Shown here in pieces: positions 23,891 through 36,771 of a stretch of 64,000 nucleotides of DNA. The stretch spans positions 186,001 through 250,000 of the forward strand of contig QXCR01000005.1 of NCBI GenBank assembly GCA_004380135.1. Direction: 5' to 3'. A program made the translations under genes and the position numbers. Position 1 is the first letter of the stretch; every line of letters starts with the position of its first letter. The notes beneath the pieces are model-generated. The model searched no databases, was not told the DNA's origin, and worked only from the letters and a program-made list of their open reading frames with translations. The stretch is from Stemphylium vesicarium (Eukaryota > Ascomycota > Dothideomycetes > Pleosporales > Pleosporaceae).

Positions 23891-25030
23891 GGATGCGGCT
23901 CTGAGAGGAGGAAAATGGCTGCAGCTAGAGGGTGCTGGCGCCGCGGACTCTACCAGAGCGAGGGAACAGGTGAGAAGTCACGATTGCGTCGCTCCTTGCA
24001 TGCGAGGGAGGGGTTGGTCGAGCTGGTAGTAAGGCACAGGACGGGATCTTAGCGGCTTTGTGGTGGGCGCCCTGGACTGGACGGCGGCCTGGCAGAAGGC
24101 TGGGGTTTAGTGAAGTAGCCGTCCGATCCACCTTGCGACAGCAGCCGTGGCCCATGGTCCATGGCCCATGATGCCTGCAGATCCCTGGCCCGCATATGGA
24201 ATGCCCTGCTCGACAGTCTGCTCGAGGGCCAGAGACGACGACGCAGTGCAGCTGAGCCCCAGGGCCCTCCTCCTCACCACCTGTCAGACTGCCCTCGATA
24301 AGCCCTGATGAGCAATGCTCGCTCATCCGAGTCCGAGCAATCGGCCATGGGCCTGCACGCCCTTGTGCTAGGACGTACCACCGTCTCGCGCGGCGGGGGC
24401 CCTGGCCACCACCACAGCCTGCTTCCGGGATACTAATAACGGCCATAGCACACGCCGTGCAGCAGCCGAATGCATCGTCGCTCAGGTCCTGAAGCAACAT
24501 GCACGCCCCGATATCCATGACGAAACTCCACCACCCTTCCCACGCCTTTCACGTGCCGTCCCAGCCAGCGAGGGAGCCCAGAACAGGGCGCCTTTGGCTG
24601 ACCACCATGCCCGCACCGGCGCCGGCGCCATTGTCCGGTCCCAAGAGACGGGTTGCGTGCGCGCTTGCTTCGCAGACACAGTCATAAGCAGACGAGCTGA
24701 CACTGCCCTGCCGAAAGCAATTGGTTAACGCGCATGGTTGCTGCAGGCTAGCAGCCTGGACAAGCGCCGATGCAAGGGGACTCGAGCAGATCCACAGAAA
24801 AGTCTTGTACCTTTGTACCTTGCCGAAGCGAAGGACTAGCATCCGTGGTTCTGCCGGACTTCAGCGACTCATTTTTGCGTCTTGCAGCGCAAACGGCGCC
24901 AGGTACTGCTAGGCAAGGCGGTCAGAGACAATGGCCTTCATCCATCGCGTGACTTCTCTAGGCTGTGGCCGGTGGGCGCATGGTGCTCTGCAAGCGGTGC
25001 CTCAGTCCACGCCTTTCGCGGAGCTGACAA

Positions 25031-25052
25031 AAGGTAAAGGTAAAGGTAAAGG
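25031..25052. repeat. short GGTAAA tandem repeat
   Basis: Three and a half copies of GGTAAA/AAAGGT in the region between SEC24 and the C2H2 factor. No coding context. Confidence 0.7.
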
Positions 25053-26139
25053 ACCAACTGGCTCAGCCACGTCCTGGTAAACTAAGAAAGACTCCGGACG
25101 CATGCGGGACGACTCCCTGGAACGCAAATACCGCCGTCATCTGCGCCCCGTTTGCTTCGTCCGTACCATATTTCTTCCCACAGATGCAGCATTACGATTG
25201 ACACGTTGCTTAGCGATACCCACATGAATAGCGTGCCCAAGGCACATGGACGCAACACACTCTCTGCTATCCCGCAGCGGCTGCTGGAGTGTTGGTGAAA
25301 CGCGTACTGTACATGTCGAAACCGTCGTTACTGCCGTAGCCTTGCCGACTTATGCGACCTTGTCTTAGCGGGCGAAACAGATAAAGCCATCTACCGCCAG
25401 CGGCGGTGGCCATGGCGGCCTGGTGTTGAGGGGCAAACCAGGGCGCCCATTACTCGCAGAGCACCGACACGCTAGCGACTGAGCGTTGGAGACGTCTCCG
25501 ACTATCGCCAGGTGACGCAACCGATCACCAGCACCATCACGGCAAACGAGGTTTATCCCGTCAACCCCACCCGGTACATGCAAGATAAACTTCGAGATAC
25601 TTGCTGTAGCGATGCGGAGGTAGTTGATCGCCTGTATCTTCTTCTCGTGACATGTTGCTTTGTTTTGCACCATTAGCCAGCACTTGCTTTTGCCTTTCTT
25701 TTTCAAACCCAAATTCGAGTTGGAACCATTACGTGCCCTCGTACAACAACCTAGCACTACATTCCATAACCACGCATTCCGCATGTTGTGCACCAGTGAC
25801 CGCCATCACCGTCTGGGCAACGCCGTACAAGCATCCGCATACCGAGTCTCACAAAAATAGAGCCGAGGTAGCCGTGAACGCCTATCTTGGGTGAAAGCTG
25901 GTATCACATTGCTTTGTATAAGTCATAACGCTCAGTCGTAACGACCCTGGGCTTTCCAATCACCACCATTCCACCGCGCATGCAATACACGTATCTTGTT
26001 CGTAACTTTCGCCAATGCCACGAAATCGACTCCATCAATCCACACCGCCTAAAGTACAAGAGCGCACATACGTTATCCGTGCTCACTGCACAACCTGCAT
26101 TCAGAGTCAGCATCTTCTTTTGGCACAATGGCGACGCCA

Positions 26140-28939
26140 TCACTGCTGTACCTTTTCTCGGAGCTTGGTTATCCACTGGACAAGACTGTCGCTCTGGTCT
26201 GCCCGGTCTTCTACGAGCATTGTTTGTGCCCATTGCTTCAGGGTAGGTTCGCCGTCTTCCTTGACGATGTAGAGCGTAGGGAGGGTAATGGATCCTACTC
26301 CCTTTGACTTGTGGTCTCTGGACTTTTCGACAACTACACCGTGTTAGGACCTGACGAAATATGGCTTATCCGAAGTGTCAACTCACCAGCTCGAACTCGC
26401 TCAGAATATTCATTGTCTAGCAGAGGCAATGTAGCTTTGCCTTGCTTCAGCTGCATACGGTCTTCAACACCAAACACGTCCGCCAAGAGCGCGGGTACAG
26501 CGTCCCGGCCAACCCATCTGTGGAAGTTAGTTTATTTATTCTCACGACACAATGAGCGTTTACTTACATAAACTGATTGACACCGTCGTCTATGAGATAT
26601 AGACCGTATGGTACAATAGCCACACTTGACAGGTTCATCGAAGGTGGCATCGTGATCTGACCAGTAGTGGGCTCAGGCACACCAGCATCGTCTGGCATGT
26701 CCTGGAAAATGTTAGCATGCCATGAAATTTCTGAACGTAGAGTTTGACTTACATGAAGAGAGTAGAAGGTCGGGTAGATATACTGTGTAAGTAGTCGCAT
26801 TGGCAATGTGGACAGCAGGTCGAGAGCGGCCGACCGAATGTCGCTTGGGATCTGGGCGCTCTTACGAAGTCCAACATTCTTAATCAACCCCAAAAATAGA
26901 ATGGGAAGCGCGCGGAGGTTTTGTGGTAGTTGCAGTCCACCACCACCCATGCTGCCGCCTGCCAATTCCTTCCTGTAGGTTGACAGAATCTCGACGATCT
27001 TGCCCTGCAGAGCATCCCGCGCAGCATCAAGACCACTCGACAGCGCTCGCTCAACTGCCTTGTGAGCGAAATATGTCGTGATTGCCTGAGCGTCTGCGGA
27101 TGCGTAGACTGATGCTAGGCTCTCCGTTGTTGGCACGGCAAGCGTCAAAACCCTGATACGGCGCTGACCACTCGAAGTGGTATGTAGCACAGCAGCCTGG
27201 AGACAAGCAAATGGCCTGGAAATGGTCTCGTCGATAGCGACTTCGATCACTACCGCCTGGTCTCTTGGATAAGCGGGGAAGGCGCACAAGTCAGAAGAGC
27301 GGTTGAAGAAGTTTCCATAGAAAGCAGACATTCTCAGTCCAGTAGTGGCACGCACTCGGAGCACAGCCTCAAGACCAATCTCAGCAGATAGGTAATCGCC
27401 AAGCTCAGTTGCAATCTTAACAACGTCTTCTTGTCGTGCGGCATTCCATCCAGGGTAAAAGTAGGTCTGACCTGCCGTAAATCGAGGAAGGTTGCTCAGT
27501 GTGGCAACATCTTGGTAATGCTGGGCGAAAAGGAACATGTCTACCGATACCTGGTTCTTCGAACATTCCACCGCGAAGGACTTGTACCAGTTGTTTGCAG
27601 GCTGCAAGAGACTGCCTTCCTTAGCAGTACCCAGCACCGATTTGTCCTCTCGTGGACTTAATGCAGCGTGACCAACATTGGGGAGGGACGCGGCAATGAC
27701 GGTAAGCTTTCCTCCGAGTGGAGAGATAAGCTTGTGTGCTGACCGAAGAGCTGAGCCCAGTGCGAATCCAGGGACCACGGTGTTCTGGAACATGGCTGGG
27801 AGACGGTCGAGGAAAGTCTCGATGTTGTTGCGGCATTGGCTGAGACTGACAAGGAGATCGGTAGGCATGGGTAGGTAGGGCTCGTCGAGATCGGAAACCA
27901 CAAGCTGCTGGGGCTCGTTGGACTCGCTGTTGTCGGGTGGAATACCGAAGAAGTGCAGGCCATTGTCGACTGCCATGAATCCTATGCGCGTCCTACCGTC
28001 GGCGTTGGGTATCCGTCCAAGAGACTCCTTGATGACTCGCGACACAACCGCAAGAAGTCCGGTGTTGACGGCCGCCTGTGTACAGTCCAGAATGATGTAG
28101 TAGCATAGCGGCTGAGGAGGGCGAACCATGTACTCCTGTGGCGCCACGAACTCTGTAACGGCGTAGTTCAGCTCAGGCCTCTGCCAGCGATCGACGCTCT
28201 TCTGTTGCGCAGCGTCCCAGTCGAATGCCTGAGGGACATCGTTTGTCAGGTTGCACATGTTGCACCTCCACCTGTGTCCATGATCTAGAAACGAGACGAA
28301 GGGATTGATGTAGGCGCGGCATCGTCGGCAACGACTGATAATCTGATCCTGCACTACGGGTATCGGATCCTCGGAATCGTGCAGACTGGCGTACGGGCTT
28401 ATGACTAGAGCAAAGGGCAGCTTGCTCTTCTTGAGCAGAGAATGGTTCGTGGGGATAGTGTTAAGCGTACACCGCAAGTATTTGCTCGACTCGTTCGCGA
28501 ATTCGGAGGGGGTAGCCGCGGCGTTGGAGGGTAGGTTGATGGGCGGGGGAGGATTGTAGAGTTCTGAGACGTGGAATGGCTGGGCGATGAGGTCGGACGG
28601 GAACAGTTGGTTCTGCTGAGTGGCTGACACGGGCTGCTGCACTTGCGGGGCCGCCTGTCCTGGCCCCAGGTTCATTTGTCCGAACTGCTGATTGAGGGCA
28701 TTCGGGTCCTGGGGCGCAGGCTGTCCGTAGGGCGAAGGCGCTCCGTAACCGGGGGCCGGCGCGCCATATCCAGGAGCAGGGGCACCGTAGCCTGGCGAAG
28801 GAGCCCCGTACGCGGGCGCAGGCGCTCCATAGCCGGATGCTACTGGAGGGGGAGCTCCAGCTTGAGCCTCTTGTGTATTCGCACCGAATTGGTATCCAGT
28901 TCCTGCTGCGTAGCGGTCTCTCTTCTTGCGATCCGCCAT
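26140..28939 (-). CDS. SEC24: COPII coat cargo-binding subunit Sec24
   Basis: Exons 26753-28939, 26568-26701, 26387-26517 and 26140-26333 join in phase to about 881 aa. The first intron (26702-26752) is 51 bp and in frame, so reading through would wrongly insert 17 residues. The N-terminus has a degenerate YGAPAP/YGAPSPG repeat (about residues 37-75), typical of fungal Sec24 tails. The zinc finger CRRCRAYINPFVSF ends with RWRCNMCN (about 203-230). A trunk/vWA-like domain, beta-sandwich, helical and gelsolin-like segments follow; the last exons carry FIWVGRDAVPALL and the C-terminal LVEDRADQSDSLVQWI. Sec24 binds cargo signals with Sec23 during ER export. All expected blocks are present. Confidence 0.96.
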
Positions 28940-29382
28940 GTCGAAAGTAGCCGAGGTTGGATGCGGAAGAGGTGCAGAATTGGTGTTGGAAGAATGGCGG
29001 TGTTGGCGGGCTTGGGCGTGAATTTAGAGTCGAGGTAGAGCTCGATGTGTCTTCTTGGGGAACGGCACATTCCGCGCTAGAGGCCCCCGCCAGAACGTGC
29101 ACAGACGCATACCCGACTACGGTCTAGGTGGGACCAGCTACCGGACACTTTTGTTTCTTCCGCTACGGTTTAATCGTGGCCCCCAGGCATCCATTTTATC
29201 AACGAAACTCATTCGATGAAGCAACCATTTTCGGCAAGCCAGGCAACATCATCACTGTTCGAGGACACGTATCAATATGAGAATACATTCCATTACTACG
29301 AGATATTCGCAATTCACTGGAGTATCAAATCATTAGTACACGTTTTAGCAACAAACTATCCAGGCACCACTGCATTGGAAAT
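28940..29382. other. intergenic region upstream of SEC24
   Basis: Tandem spacer holding the SEC24 promoter and the 3' end of the Pil1-like gene. I see no additional feature. Confidence 0.55.
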
Positions 29383-30674
29383 TCAGGCCACGTTGGCAAC
29401 CCCTTGCCTAGGTGCCTCCTGCTGCTGCGCGTCGACTCTCTCCGCCTCCTCCAACGGATAGGGAGCTGATCCTGCCTTGTCGTGTTGCTCACCAACCGGA
29501 CCGTCATTCGTTACCGTACTCTCATAAGTGGTCGAGTCTGGAACTGAAGTGCCGGCATTCCCTGCTGTGGCCACGGGCAATGCAGCTCCTGGCATCGCGC
29601 CTACGCCAAGGTTTCCTGCATTCGAGTGGATGGGCTCGACGTCCAGCTGGTAGCGGCGTAGGTCGTCCTCGGCGTCATTAAGGACCTGTCGCGCTGTCTC
29701 TCCCTCCGTGAATGCAGGATGCGCATCTCCTGGAACAATCGGGGTATCATCGACCAAGTTCAGGAGACGACGAGCGTGTTTAGCCAAAATGATCTGCTTC
29801 TCTGCCCGCTCAATAGTGGCTGCGAAGTGGTGGTCATAAGCTTCCTTGAACTTCTGGCGCGTCTGTAGTTGTCAGCAGGTGCTATCAGTCACTGCAAGAC
29901 CGCCTTACAATGTTGTTGAGCTGCGCTTCGGCTACTAAACTCTGGGCTTCTGCGCGGACAAGCTCTTGTTCGAGCTGTACTATCTTAGTGCTCTGAGGCT
30001 CTTTGTACTTGAGCTTGGCAATCTCATCCGACACCTAGATTATGGTAAGAATAGAGTATACCGACTAGATTCCTGGAGCATACCTTAGCCTTGTGATCAC
30101 GGCTTGGTTGCACCGAACTCTCGGTGTTGCGAATTTGCTTCAAGACACCCCGGTACTCCTCCAGTGCCTGCGCATACACATCCTCTTGCTCCGCGATCTC
30201 TGCAAGTAGCACTCCGAGTTTGTCTGAGATTTCCGAAATCGTCTCGTCCTCTGTGGCCTCGCCCCATTCGGAAAGCTGCTGGGCAATGCCGACCCGTTCG
30301 CGCGCCGCAGCCTCGTAGGCACCGATGGCATGATTCTCCGACTTGATAATCTTGAACAGCTTCTTCGAGAGCTCTGGTTGTTGCGTGCCTCGGAGAGACG
30401 CCATAGTGAAGCGGTGCTTGGGTGCGGACTTTTCTCCGCTGCCGCTGCCCTTCTTCGAGCGGACTGAGAGTGAACGATTCCTGAAAAGGGTGGTGAGTTT
30501 GACGGTCGCAATACGACACGAAGGCGCAAGGAAGGTTGAAACCAAGTGGTGATGTACATCAACATCTTAGCACTGTTTCTACCATGGCGTATGCTTGGTG
30601 AAACCGGTATCAAAAGGCCAACGGGGTGCGCAGGTATGGCGCGAACACCAGGAAACTCGAGGGGTGACTTACAT
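29383..30674 (-). CDS. eisosome core protein, Pil1/Lsp1 family (PilB-like), start codon split by an intron
   Basis: Exon 2 (30084-30480), exon 3 (29909-30034) and exon 4 (29383-29862) encode the BAR-domain protein. The start codon appears to be split: AT at 30673-30674 is followed by a GTAAGT donor, and the G is the first base of exon 2 after TTTTCAG. This gives MNRSLSVRSKKG, the N-terminus expected for the family, and a total of 334 aa. Family marks include QQPELSKKLFKIIKSENHAI, IRNTESSVQPSRD and LKYKEPQST. Pil1-type proteins assemble a curved scaffold under static furrow-like plasma-membrane domains and respond to sphingolipid signalling. The sequence looks closer to the PilB-type paralogue of filamentous fungi than to canonical PilA; this is by memory of motifs, not alignment. 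The C-terminal 60 residues are Ala/Gly/Thr-rich and variable. Confidence 0.9.
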
Positions 30675-33600
30675 CTCAAAAGATTTCCGTTAATCAATAG
30701 CCAAATTGCGACTGGTGTTTTCCTTGAAGGGGTCAGCATATTTGTTTGTGCATAGGCGCATTTGCGCGCATGCCGAAGGCACCCTGATGTGCACGCAAAG
30801 TTCGCATTTCATGTGAAGACATGCCTTGTATGATGAAGCTGTTGACACGCGAGGATTTTCTGATCGGCGTACTTGTCGGTGGAGAGTTACTGAATGGGTT
30901 TCGGGATGCGGGGGTCAGGCTGGGGATGTCGCGCCAGCGCGGTGATGTCATCGCCTCGCCCAGAAGCTACGCATCACAAATGTTGGCGTTCTCGGTGCCG
31001 ACAGATCCGCTTCCCACCATTATACAAACCAAGATTAACCGCGACGAGTAACATCTTGATCTGTTTTGAATCTATCGTGTACTATTGATTGTGTTCATTC
31101 GACCGGCCAGACCGACCGTTGACGGCGCACGAAGTCTTAGTGCGAGTAACACATCAGTATGAAACGGCAAGCTTCTTTCTATGGTAATTTTACACCGCGT
31201 CCACCTCACACCAAATCAAGCTCTCTCACATCAGCCACATCAGCCACCCTACTCACATACATGTTCACAAATGGCTCTAATTCTATCTCTGGTCCCGCCA
31301 CTCTCCCACAAACCGATCAGTCGGCACGTGACAAATACAACAATCGCTAAAGTCAATAAGATCTGCCGCAGTGCTAAATGAAGAACAGCTAAAACATGAT
31401 ACCGAAGCAGAAATGGCCTCATGCCTTGGGTCTTTCAGTTTCTAAAAATTATTCGTCCAATAATCTTGCGCGGAGTCATCTCGCGGACAGCGCAATCAGT
31501 GGAAGCATAACACAGATCTCTTCTGGAAATGGTCACATGGATGGCCTATATACCACGGAGCTTGACAAGATTGGCAAAAGGAGATCTAGATGACCTCAAG
31601 GCTATGGGATCTGATAAGGCAGAGAATGCAGACATTATTAAAGAAATGCGCCGCATAATTGCCGACTCCTCAATCCAAATGCTACCAGCGCCATCGTTAC
31701 TGAGTATTTTGAGGCCATCGTCCCTCAACCTTCACCGGGAGCACCTAGGTCTTAAACTCCTTCTGAAAAGACTTCGGAAGGCCCTCTTCATTGCCCCATG
31801 CGATAGCGAAGGAGTGATAGGCCCGGGAAGGCTCCTATCAACAAGCGGACAGATGACCAGTGAAGGGACTGTCTGAACCACGAGCTTCCTATTGCGAACT
31901 ATCCCAAGCGGTTGCTACCAAAAAATGTACATTACGCACGAAAATCGCGGGATCCTTCAACCCACAATACTCGATTTTGGCTGATACCCGACGCTTAGAA
32001 TAGCCCAGCCCCGATGTAGCATAATGCATGATATATCTGACCCGTCCCCCGACTACCTGCTGCATACGGTAGGAGGAGCCTATCATTTCGATTTTATTTA
32101 CTTTTTGCGATACCACCGAAAGGCAGCTTGGATACATAGTGAGAAAATCGTATTTGGTTTCTACCATCGCAAGCTCTTGGCTAACTACAGCGCTCAAGCG
32201 CAGATAATGCCCCATGCTTCCTTTCGACGTCTTCTTTATGCCACCACAACACCTATGTCGCAGGGTTTACGAATTGTAGAAAGCTTGCAATATCCCAGAA
32301 TTCCCCGAAGGTTTATCTGTGTGCCTGACCCAGATTGGAAAACACAGTCTATCGTTGCGATAACCGAGATGCACCTTTGTCCAGGTGACCATTTCTCAAG
32401 GTGATAAGGCTAGGAGGAAGAGGACTAGAAGACTCGGTCGTATAGTGTCCAATTGCGAAACAGTAAAATCACCATCCAAACTCCTTTCCACAATCTATTA
32501 GGGGTCGGTTTTACCTACGTGCGTGGCACTTAAGCCACATGCAAAGGCCGGAATGTGATGTGTAGTGAAATGAACTTAGCGTCTGTTGTACACGTAGTAC
32601 CCTTATCTCCCCAGTAGAGATCTCATGCAAGTAATACTGAGTTTGAACAGCAGCTCCCTCGCGTCGGATAACTTTGGAACCCGGGGCGGACCGATCCAGG
32701 CTTCTGGAGTCACATCTTGTGTTACCGAAGACAACCACTCGCTTAACTCCATGTGCGTTAGCAAGCGCATCCCGTGTTGACCTCACCTCCGCGGACTACA
32801 CCGTCTCCTCTTAGTATCGCTACGATTTCTACTCAGAAGGCGATCAGCATGACGAGTCTTTCTCGTGCGCGACCACACTCTGTTGTACCCTCATGGACTA
32901 CCCAGAAATAGAAGAGTATCTGGCGTCAGCGGATTATCTCCTCAAAATAGCATAGTTCCGTGGATCCCATCACTGTGAAAGCCAAGACTATACTGCGTGT
33001 GGCAAAGCCGTAGTCTAGTATCGGCTGAATTTTCACACATGTAGGCCATGGGATGCATTCCTGAAGCCAAGGTGATTATGGGTTGATGTTGTATCCAAGA
33101 GCCTATCTTTGGCACCATCAATAGCGGTAAGAGATGTCACAGTTGTTAACCGCCTGCATACCTAAGGAGTGTGGCTATTCGTGGCTGTCCCATGGATAAC
33201 ACTACCAGGGGTATATCTCGCCTTGTCTTGGCAAAATAAACGGTTCCGACTAGGGCATTACCAATCGCAGTGCGCCTGGCCTTCGGTCCTTTCATAAGCA
33301 ACTGTGCAACTACGCGATCTGGAATTGGAGGGCTTGCAAATGCCGAATGCCCTGCCAAGCCGGTGGCCGCGTATGCAGTCGGACGGTCCTAAATGTTGAC
33401 GGTCTTAATATTAACGCCTGAATTCTGAGTGGCCGCTGGACGTCCCGCAAGTACCTAGGTAGATCAGGGATCTTGGCCGCTGTGAAGCGCAATGCAGCAA
33501 TGGCTTCAGCCAAGTTCTGGTGTGAACATGGTAAACAACCGCTTCTCGACCCGATATCTTAGTAACCCTTCCAAACCGGGGCCGAGATCCACTTTTTCCT

Positions 33601-34245
33601 TGGCCGTGAGGCACGGTGACCTGACCGCGGGATGATCCTGATCAGCACCCACTTAACATTTGCAATTGTTTCTCTTTAGCATCTCTCGTCCAACATAGGC
33701 GTTCAAACTTTGTCGATGCCGAGAGGCTTGAGTCCCTTAGAGTCGAGCCAATTGAGAGGTCTAAACGTAGCGACGTCGGAAAAAAGTTCGCGTGGGTGTC
33801 GAGCAACGGCGCACAGAAGAGCATGGCCTCTATCCAAATGCACCGAGAATATCGCGCATCCTCATAACTTCCCAGTTTCAAGGGCGGTCGTATGACCCGT
33901 TAGGGCAACGCACATGCATCAAGTAGATGCAGCACAACTTTGCTCCACATAACGGCCTTGGCGAGGTTAATCCCTACAACACGCCATACGCCTGTCTCTC
34001 TTATACTACCAGCAAGTGGATCCAGTAGATCGGAAATTTCCAATGGCGATGACGATGTTGTACGGGTCAAATGGGCGTCCTGTCATTCGGTTAATCAGGC
34101 TGTCGAATGCTAGGGTTCAAGCTAGTACCATGTCGAAGTACGGATCGGCCGTACGACATGTCTGCTGTAACAGCTTTCGCACCTTATAAATGAACGCCGT
34201 TCCCTTCTTCGTCTGTACCTCACGTCGCCCGAAGCCACCTACAAG
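30675..34245. other. 3.6 kb divergent intergenic region between the Pil1-like and catalase genes
   Basis: Apart from the flanking promoters I find no gene, RNA or recognisable mobile element. Short frames (for example 31529-31876 and 32024-32404 on the plus strand) lack any domain. The base composition is mixed, with no strong AT-skewed block that would clearly mark RIP. It may contain decayed sequence too old to identify by eye. Confidence 0.5.
34185..34190 (+). promoter_or_regulatory. TATA box upstream of the catalase gene
   Basis: TATAAA lies 56-61 bp before the catalase ATG, followed by a pyrimidine-rich initiator-like stretch. This is consistent with a strongly inducible gene; assignment is positional. 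Confidence 0.55.
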
Positions 34246-36771
34246 ATGGTACGACCTCACCTTTTGACCGCGGTCGCTACTTTCTGTCATGTCGCCCACG
34301 CTGGCTGCCCCTACATGGATGGGGACTCCTCGGACCTACCAGCTAGCCATCCAGTCGCTCGACGAGATGGGACTCCCATGGGTACGGACGATTTCATGAG
34401 CCAGTATGAGATCGATGACAGCGACTCGTACATCACCAGCCCTGTGGGAGGTCCTCAACCCGATCAAGAGAGTCTCTCGGCTGGTGAGCGAGGCCCATCA
34501 CTTCTCGAGGACCAGATCGTAAGTTCTCATTGTAGAAATACCTACGAGATACATACTGATGGGTATATTTCATTTCTATAGTTCAGACGGAAGATTATGT
34601 CATTTGGTACTAGTGGCCCTTCAAATTTCTTTTCCCGACTGGTTGACTAACACTACCAGACCATGAGCGTGTTCCCGAGCGCGCGGTGCATGCACGCGGT
34701 GCTGGAGCTCACGGAACATTCACTTCGTTTGGTGATTGGTCTAACATCACTGGAGCCTCGTTCCTTGGCTCGCCTGACAAGGAAACTCCAGTCTTTCTCC
34801 GCTTCTCCACTGTCGCAGGAAGTCGTGGTTCCGCAGACACTGCCCGAGATGTTCATGGCTTTGCTGTTAGGTTCTACACTGATGAGGGCAACTTTGGTAA
34901 GTAGAGTTATGAGTCACGCAACTGTCTCCCAAAGTCAATTCTTCACTAATGCTATGAAGATATCGTCGGCAACAACATCCCCGTCTTTTTCATCCAAGAT
35001 GCTATCAAATTCCCTGATCTGATCCACGCTGTCAAGCCCAAGCCAGACAGAGAGATTCCACAGGCAGCAACAGCTCACGACTCTGCGTGGGATTTCTTTT
35101 CTCAACAGCCTAGCTCAATGCACACCCTTCTCTGGGCAATGAGCGGACATGGTACGATTCGTTCATATAGACACACTGATGGTTGGGGTGTGCACACGTT
35201 CCGCTTTGTGAAAGATGACGGAAAGTCCAAGCTCGTCAAGTTCAGATTCAGGAGCATGCAAGGCAAAGCCTCGCTGTTGTGGGAGGAAGCCCAACTCACC
35301 GCTGGAATGAACGCCGATGCACACCGACAAGATCTCTTTGACAGTATCGACAACGGGTATTATCCTGAATGGATTGTAAGTACTCCTAGCCCAACTCGAA
35401 GGCTTCAGTCACTAACCATGTCCGTCTACAGTTCGAGGCACAAATCATGGAAGAAGACGACCAGCTCCGATTCGGATTTGATCTGCTTGACCCAACCAAG
35501 ATCGTTCCGGAAGACATTGTCCCTTTCACGCCCCTCGGAAAGCTGACATTGAACCGCAATCCCCGAAACTACTTTGCCGAGACTGAGCAGATCATGTTCC
35601 AGCCCGGCCATCTCGTTCGTGGAATTGACCTCACAAACGATCCCCTACTTCAAGGACGAATGTTCTCGTACCTCGACACTCAGTTGAACCGTAACTCTGG
35701 TCCCAACTTTGAGCAGATTCCCATTAACCAGCCGCGTGTACCTGTACACAACAACGAGCGTGATGGAGCCGGTAAGTTTGAAACATCACTTATGTCTATA
35801 TCAAAACACAAGCTAATTCTCCTCTAGGCCAGATGTACATCCCACTGAACACGGCCGCTTATTCACCAAACACGCTGAACGATGGCTTCCCGAAACAAGC
35901 AAACCAGACCAACGGCCGCGGTTTCTTCACAGCACCCAGCCGATCTGTAACTGGCAACCTTGTTCGCTCTGTATCTAGCACATTCGCAGACGTCTGGTCG
36001 CAGCCTCGCTTGTTTTTCAACTCGTTGACACCCGTCGAGCAACAATTTGTTGTGAACGCGATGCGATTCGAGACCTCGCAGCTCAAGAGCGATGTCGTCA
36101 AGAACAACGTTCTGATTCAGCTCAACCGCATCAGCCACGACATCGCTACGCGCGTGGCTGAAGCTCTTGGCATGAATGCGCCTGAGGCTGATGACACATA
36201 CTACCATGACAACAAGACGATCGGTATCAACCCCGGTGGTGAGCCGCTACTCAAGATTGATGGCTTGAAGGTTGGATACCTGACCTCGGCATCTTCCTCT
36301 GGAGACAACGCACAGGCACTCAAATTGGCGCTTGGTGACTTGAACGTCGGCCTGACTGTGGTCGCGGAGCATCTTGGTAAGGGTATCGACCAGACCTACT
36401 CAGCGACTTCTGCGGTCAACTTTGACGCTATCATCGTGGATGGTGGTGCAGAGAGCCTATTCACGCCCGCAGGCAACCTGGCAAACTCCAACTCCACAAT
36501 GGGAGGAACTCGTAACCAAACCGCCAATGCCCGTTCGACTCTGTACCCCGCGGGCCGACCTCTCCAGATCTTGCAAACAGGATACGAATTCGGCAAGCCA
36601 GTTGGTGTGCTTGGATCCAGCAACATGGCTTTTGGTGCCGCCGGAATTCAGGCTGATACCCCTGGCGTTTACTCATTCGGTTCTTCAGGCGACATGTCGG
36701 CGGTTGTCGATCAAATTTCCGAGGGTCTGCGCACGTTCAAGTTCTTGGACAGATACCCATTGGATGCGTAG
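34246..36771 (+). CDS. secreted large-subunit catalase (CatB type)
   Basis: Six exons, 34246-34518, 34582-34606 (25 bp), 34660-34896, 34960-35375, 35432-35771 and 35828-36771, give 744 aa. A signal peptide (MVRPHLLTAVATFCHVAHA) precedes GCPYMDG. The distal haem His is H110 in AVHARGAGAHG, the distal Asn is within GNNIPVFFIQD (183-184), and the proximal haem-ligand Tyr is Y397 in RMFSYLDTQLNR. The last 160 residues (LKVGYLTSASSSGDN, then FDAIIVDGGAESLF) form the flavodoxin/DJ-1-like domain that distinguishes large-subunit catalases from the about 500-residue class. The protein decomposes hydrogen peroxide and, given the signal peptide, should act at the wall or outside the cell, as A. nidulans CatB and A. 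fumigatus Cat1 do. All catalytic residues are intact. Confidence 0.96.

Larger units (their letters stand above)
23281..26139. other. long upstream region of the C2H2 factor, downstream of SEC24
   Basis: About 2.9 kb separates the C2H2 start from the SEC24 stop; both genes are on the minus strand. The part next to the factor contains GGT-type and AACAGC-type microsatellites, and the middle is GC-rich with a run of overlapping CCATGG-like words near 24147-24170. Open frames here, the longest 197 codons at 23925-24518 on the minus strand, show no domain. A long regulated promoter or leader is the simplest reading. Confidence 0.5.

Noticed and set aside
23925..24518. 197-codon minus-strand frame upstream of the C2H2 factor
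   Set aside because: High Gly/Cys/Arg content from GC-rich sequence; no recognisable family and no splice context.
30733..30951. 72-codon minus-strand frame as an N-terminal exon of the Pil1-like gene
   Set aside because: It ends in a stop before the GTAAGT donor, and the family start is fully explained by the split ATG.
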